Shown piece by piece: positions 63,060 through 64,000 of a DNA stretch of 64,000 bases. Numbering within the stretch: position 1 is the first letter of the stretch; each line of letters opens with the position of its first letter. The notes below the pieces were generated by a model. It saw nothing but the letters and a program-made list of their open reading frames with translations, was not told where the DNA came from and did no database searches. Location of the stretch: assembly GCA_913043205.1 (NCBI GenBank), contig CAJWLF010000010.1, forward strand, positions 23,865 to 87,864. The letters run 5' to 3'. Both the position numbers and the translations under genes were made by a program. The stretch is from an uncultured Chloroflexota bacterium (lineage in GTDB: Bacteria > Chloroflexota > UBA11872 > VXNJ01).

Positions 63060-63374
63060 ATGTCATTAAATCTAAATGACGGCGCCGGATCTGTAATACA
63101 AAAACTGCTCGCTGATGAAGAAGCAGGAGAAGGCATTGCTGTACGCATAGACATGCACTATCACGAGGGTTCAGACGATCCGCATGTAACTCTCGGGTTG
63201 GACTCAAAACGAGAAGGAGATCTGACTGCCGAGCATGCTGGCCAGGTGGTACTTTTAGCCCAGCCAAATGTGGCGGATTGGCTCGAAAATAAACTGGTCG
63301 ACGCAAAAATCACAGACGATGGACCCATGTTTGCTTTCCTGGAACCTGGCGATAAGGCTTGCAACTGCTGTTAG
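63060..63374 (+). CDS. HesB/IscA-like small protein with C-terminal CNCC
   Basis: About 104 residues from an ATG with GGAG ten bases upstream; the frame is open from a TTG at 63018, a less likely start. The order of strands (IAVRIDMHY, HVTLGLDSKREGD, GQVVLLAQPNV, then MFAFLE) recalls A-type iron-sulfur carriers (HesB/IscA). The first conserved cysteine, usually in the GCSG-like turn, is absent, and only CNCC at the very end (101-104) remains. It may bind a cluster or metal differently, or may be an unrelated protein; the assignment is weak. Confidence 0.5.
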   Translation: MSLNLNDGAGSVIQKLLADEEAGEGIAVRIDMHYHEGSDDPHVTLGLDSKREGDLTAEHAGQVVLLAQPNVADWLENKLVDAKITDDGPMFAFLEPGDKACNCC

Positions 63375-63407
63375 AACTCATGAACAATGGCTATGTACAA
63401 AAATCGG

Positions 63408-63480
63408 AGCGGGGGACGGGGATCGAACCCGCGACATCCAGCTTGGAAGGCTAGCGCTCTGCCATCTGAGCTACCCCCGC
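63408..63480 (-). tRNA. tRNA-Gly (anticodon TCC)
   Basis: On the minus strand the acceptor GCGGGGG (from 63480) pairs with CCCCCGC (63415-63409), discriminator U73. The anticodon loop is CTTCCAA with anticodon TCC, and the T loop GTTCGATCC is standard. CCA is not encoded (CCG follows), so the CCA must be added by an enzyme, unlike tRNA-Pro in this window. Confidence 0.95.
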
Positions 63481-63658
63481 AAAAAGTGTCAGTTGCAAAG
63501 CTGACCTCATAACTGGCACGGATAAGTTTACCACTCAAACCAATCACTAGATGCGCTTAACCTCGTTATCCTCACAATCGCTAAACACAATTTAGTAGCT
63601 TGCTCGACTCTGTTTGGCTCTGCTAGATTATTGCAATCGATTGTTAAAGGAACAACGC

Positions 63659-64000
63659 GTGGCTGTTACCCAGAAGAAAAACGCTGTTACATGGCGTAAG
63701 CGATTAGGTCTAACTAATCGTGGTGGATTCTCTGCCTATACCTTTGTTCTGCCTTCAATCATCTTTATCCTGATATTCGTCATATTTCCAATTATAGGAA
63801 CTCTCTACTACAGTTTTACTAACTATGACTTGATGCAAGAGCCTCGCTGGGTAGGATGGAAAAACTATCAAGACCTGGCGACCGAGCCTAGATTTGGGCC
63901 TGCCGTTAGAAATACTGTGGTGTTTGCTTTTGGAACTGTGCCAAGCGGAGTCATAACTTCTCTCCTCTTAGCCGTGTTGATTAACCGTCAAATACGGATG
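63659..64000 (+). CDS. Sugar ABC transporter permease, N-terminal part (runs off the window)
   Basis: 114 codons from a GTG with AAAGGA seven bases upstream. It reads as a MalF/UgpA-type permease: first helix (YTFVLPSIIFILIFVIFPII), then YYSFTNYDLMQEPRWVGWKN YQDL (conserved periplasmic loop F/W-VGxxNY) and the start of the second helix (AVRNTVVFAFGTVPSG). These proteins, with a second permease and an ATPase, import sugars, glycerol phosphate or related compounds. The C-terminal part with the EAA loop lies beyond 64000. Confidence 0.88.
   Translation, partial: MAVTQKKNAVTWRKRLGLTNRGGFSAYTFVLPSIIFILIFVIFPIIGTLYYSFTNYDLMQEPRWVGWKNYQDLATEPRFGPAVRNTVVFAFGTVPSGVITSLLLAVLINRQIRM

Overview
The window looks like a chromosomal segment of a free-living bacterium with moderate G+C content (below 50% by eye) and very frequent TTG and GTG starts. 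Features pointing to Chloroflexota (possibly a marine Dehalococcoidia/SAR202-type lineage) are a MurT-GatD pair, several very large GT-C membrane glycosyltransferases with beta-sandwich modules, an HlyD-type adaptor with many helical hairpin repeats, tandem DHA2 transporters, and a phytanoyl-CoA-dioxygenase-like enzyme. An actinobacterial-type origin is the main alternative. This assignment is inference from gene content only.

Layout. 1-4622: an alpha/beta-hydrolase-fold protein lacking the nucleophile serine, the gatD-murT operon for peptidoglycan precursor amidation, a GlcE-like flavoprotein on the other strand, and tRNA-Pro(CGG). 4685-50737: about 46 kb of surface-glycan or glycolipid biosynthesis. 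It holds eight large membrane proteins of GT-C type or resembling them, among them three AftD-like paralogues in one operon. It also holds six GT2-type glycosyltransferase domains (one fused to a methyltransferase), four methyltransferase domains including that fusion, two B12/radical-SAM-type enzymes, a DegT aminotransferase, a carbamoyltransferase, AsnB, a nucleotide-sugar epimerase/decarboxylase, a Wzx-like flippase, a GNAT-SCP2 acetyltransferase and three small membrane proteins with an extracytoplasmic beta domain. 50750-54722: a 3-hydroxyisobutyrate-dehydrogenase-like enzyme, a TPR lipoprotein, a PhyH dioxygenase and NudC. 54761-62964: an export block of three tandem 14-TM DHA2 transporters followed by a MacA-like adaptor, an ABC ATPase and a MacB-like permease. 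63060-64000: a HesB-like small protein, tRNA-Gly(TCC) and the start of a sugar ABC-transporter permease that runs off the window.

How it works together (inference): nucleotide sugars are modified by the epimerase and aminotransferase. Polyprenyl-phosphate sugars are made by DPM1-like GT2 enzymes and used outside the membrane by the GT-C enzymes. The flippase moves lipid-linked glycans, and carbamoyl, methyl, acyl and amide groups decorate them. No initiating phosphoglycosyltransferase or Wzy polymerase was recognised, so the final product cannot be named.

The most unusual points are: (i) genes with good family N-termini but no ATG/GTG/TTG start, two of which have a Shine-Dalgarno sequence at the right distance from an in-frame CTG; (ii) a radical-SAM-like protein whose first cluster cysteine is separated from the CxxC pair by 16 residues; (iii) a recurring beta-sandwich module that is free-standing in three small membrane proteins and fused to a GT-C enzyme; (iv) many convergent gene pairs that touch or overlap, leaving no room for terminators.
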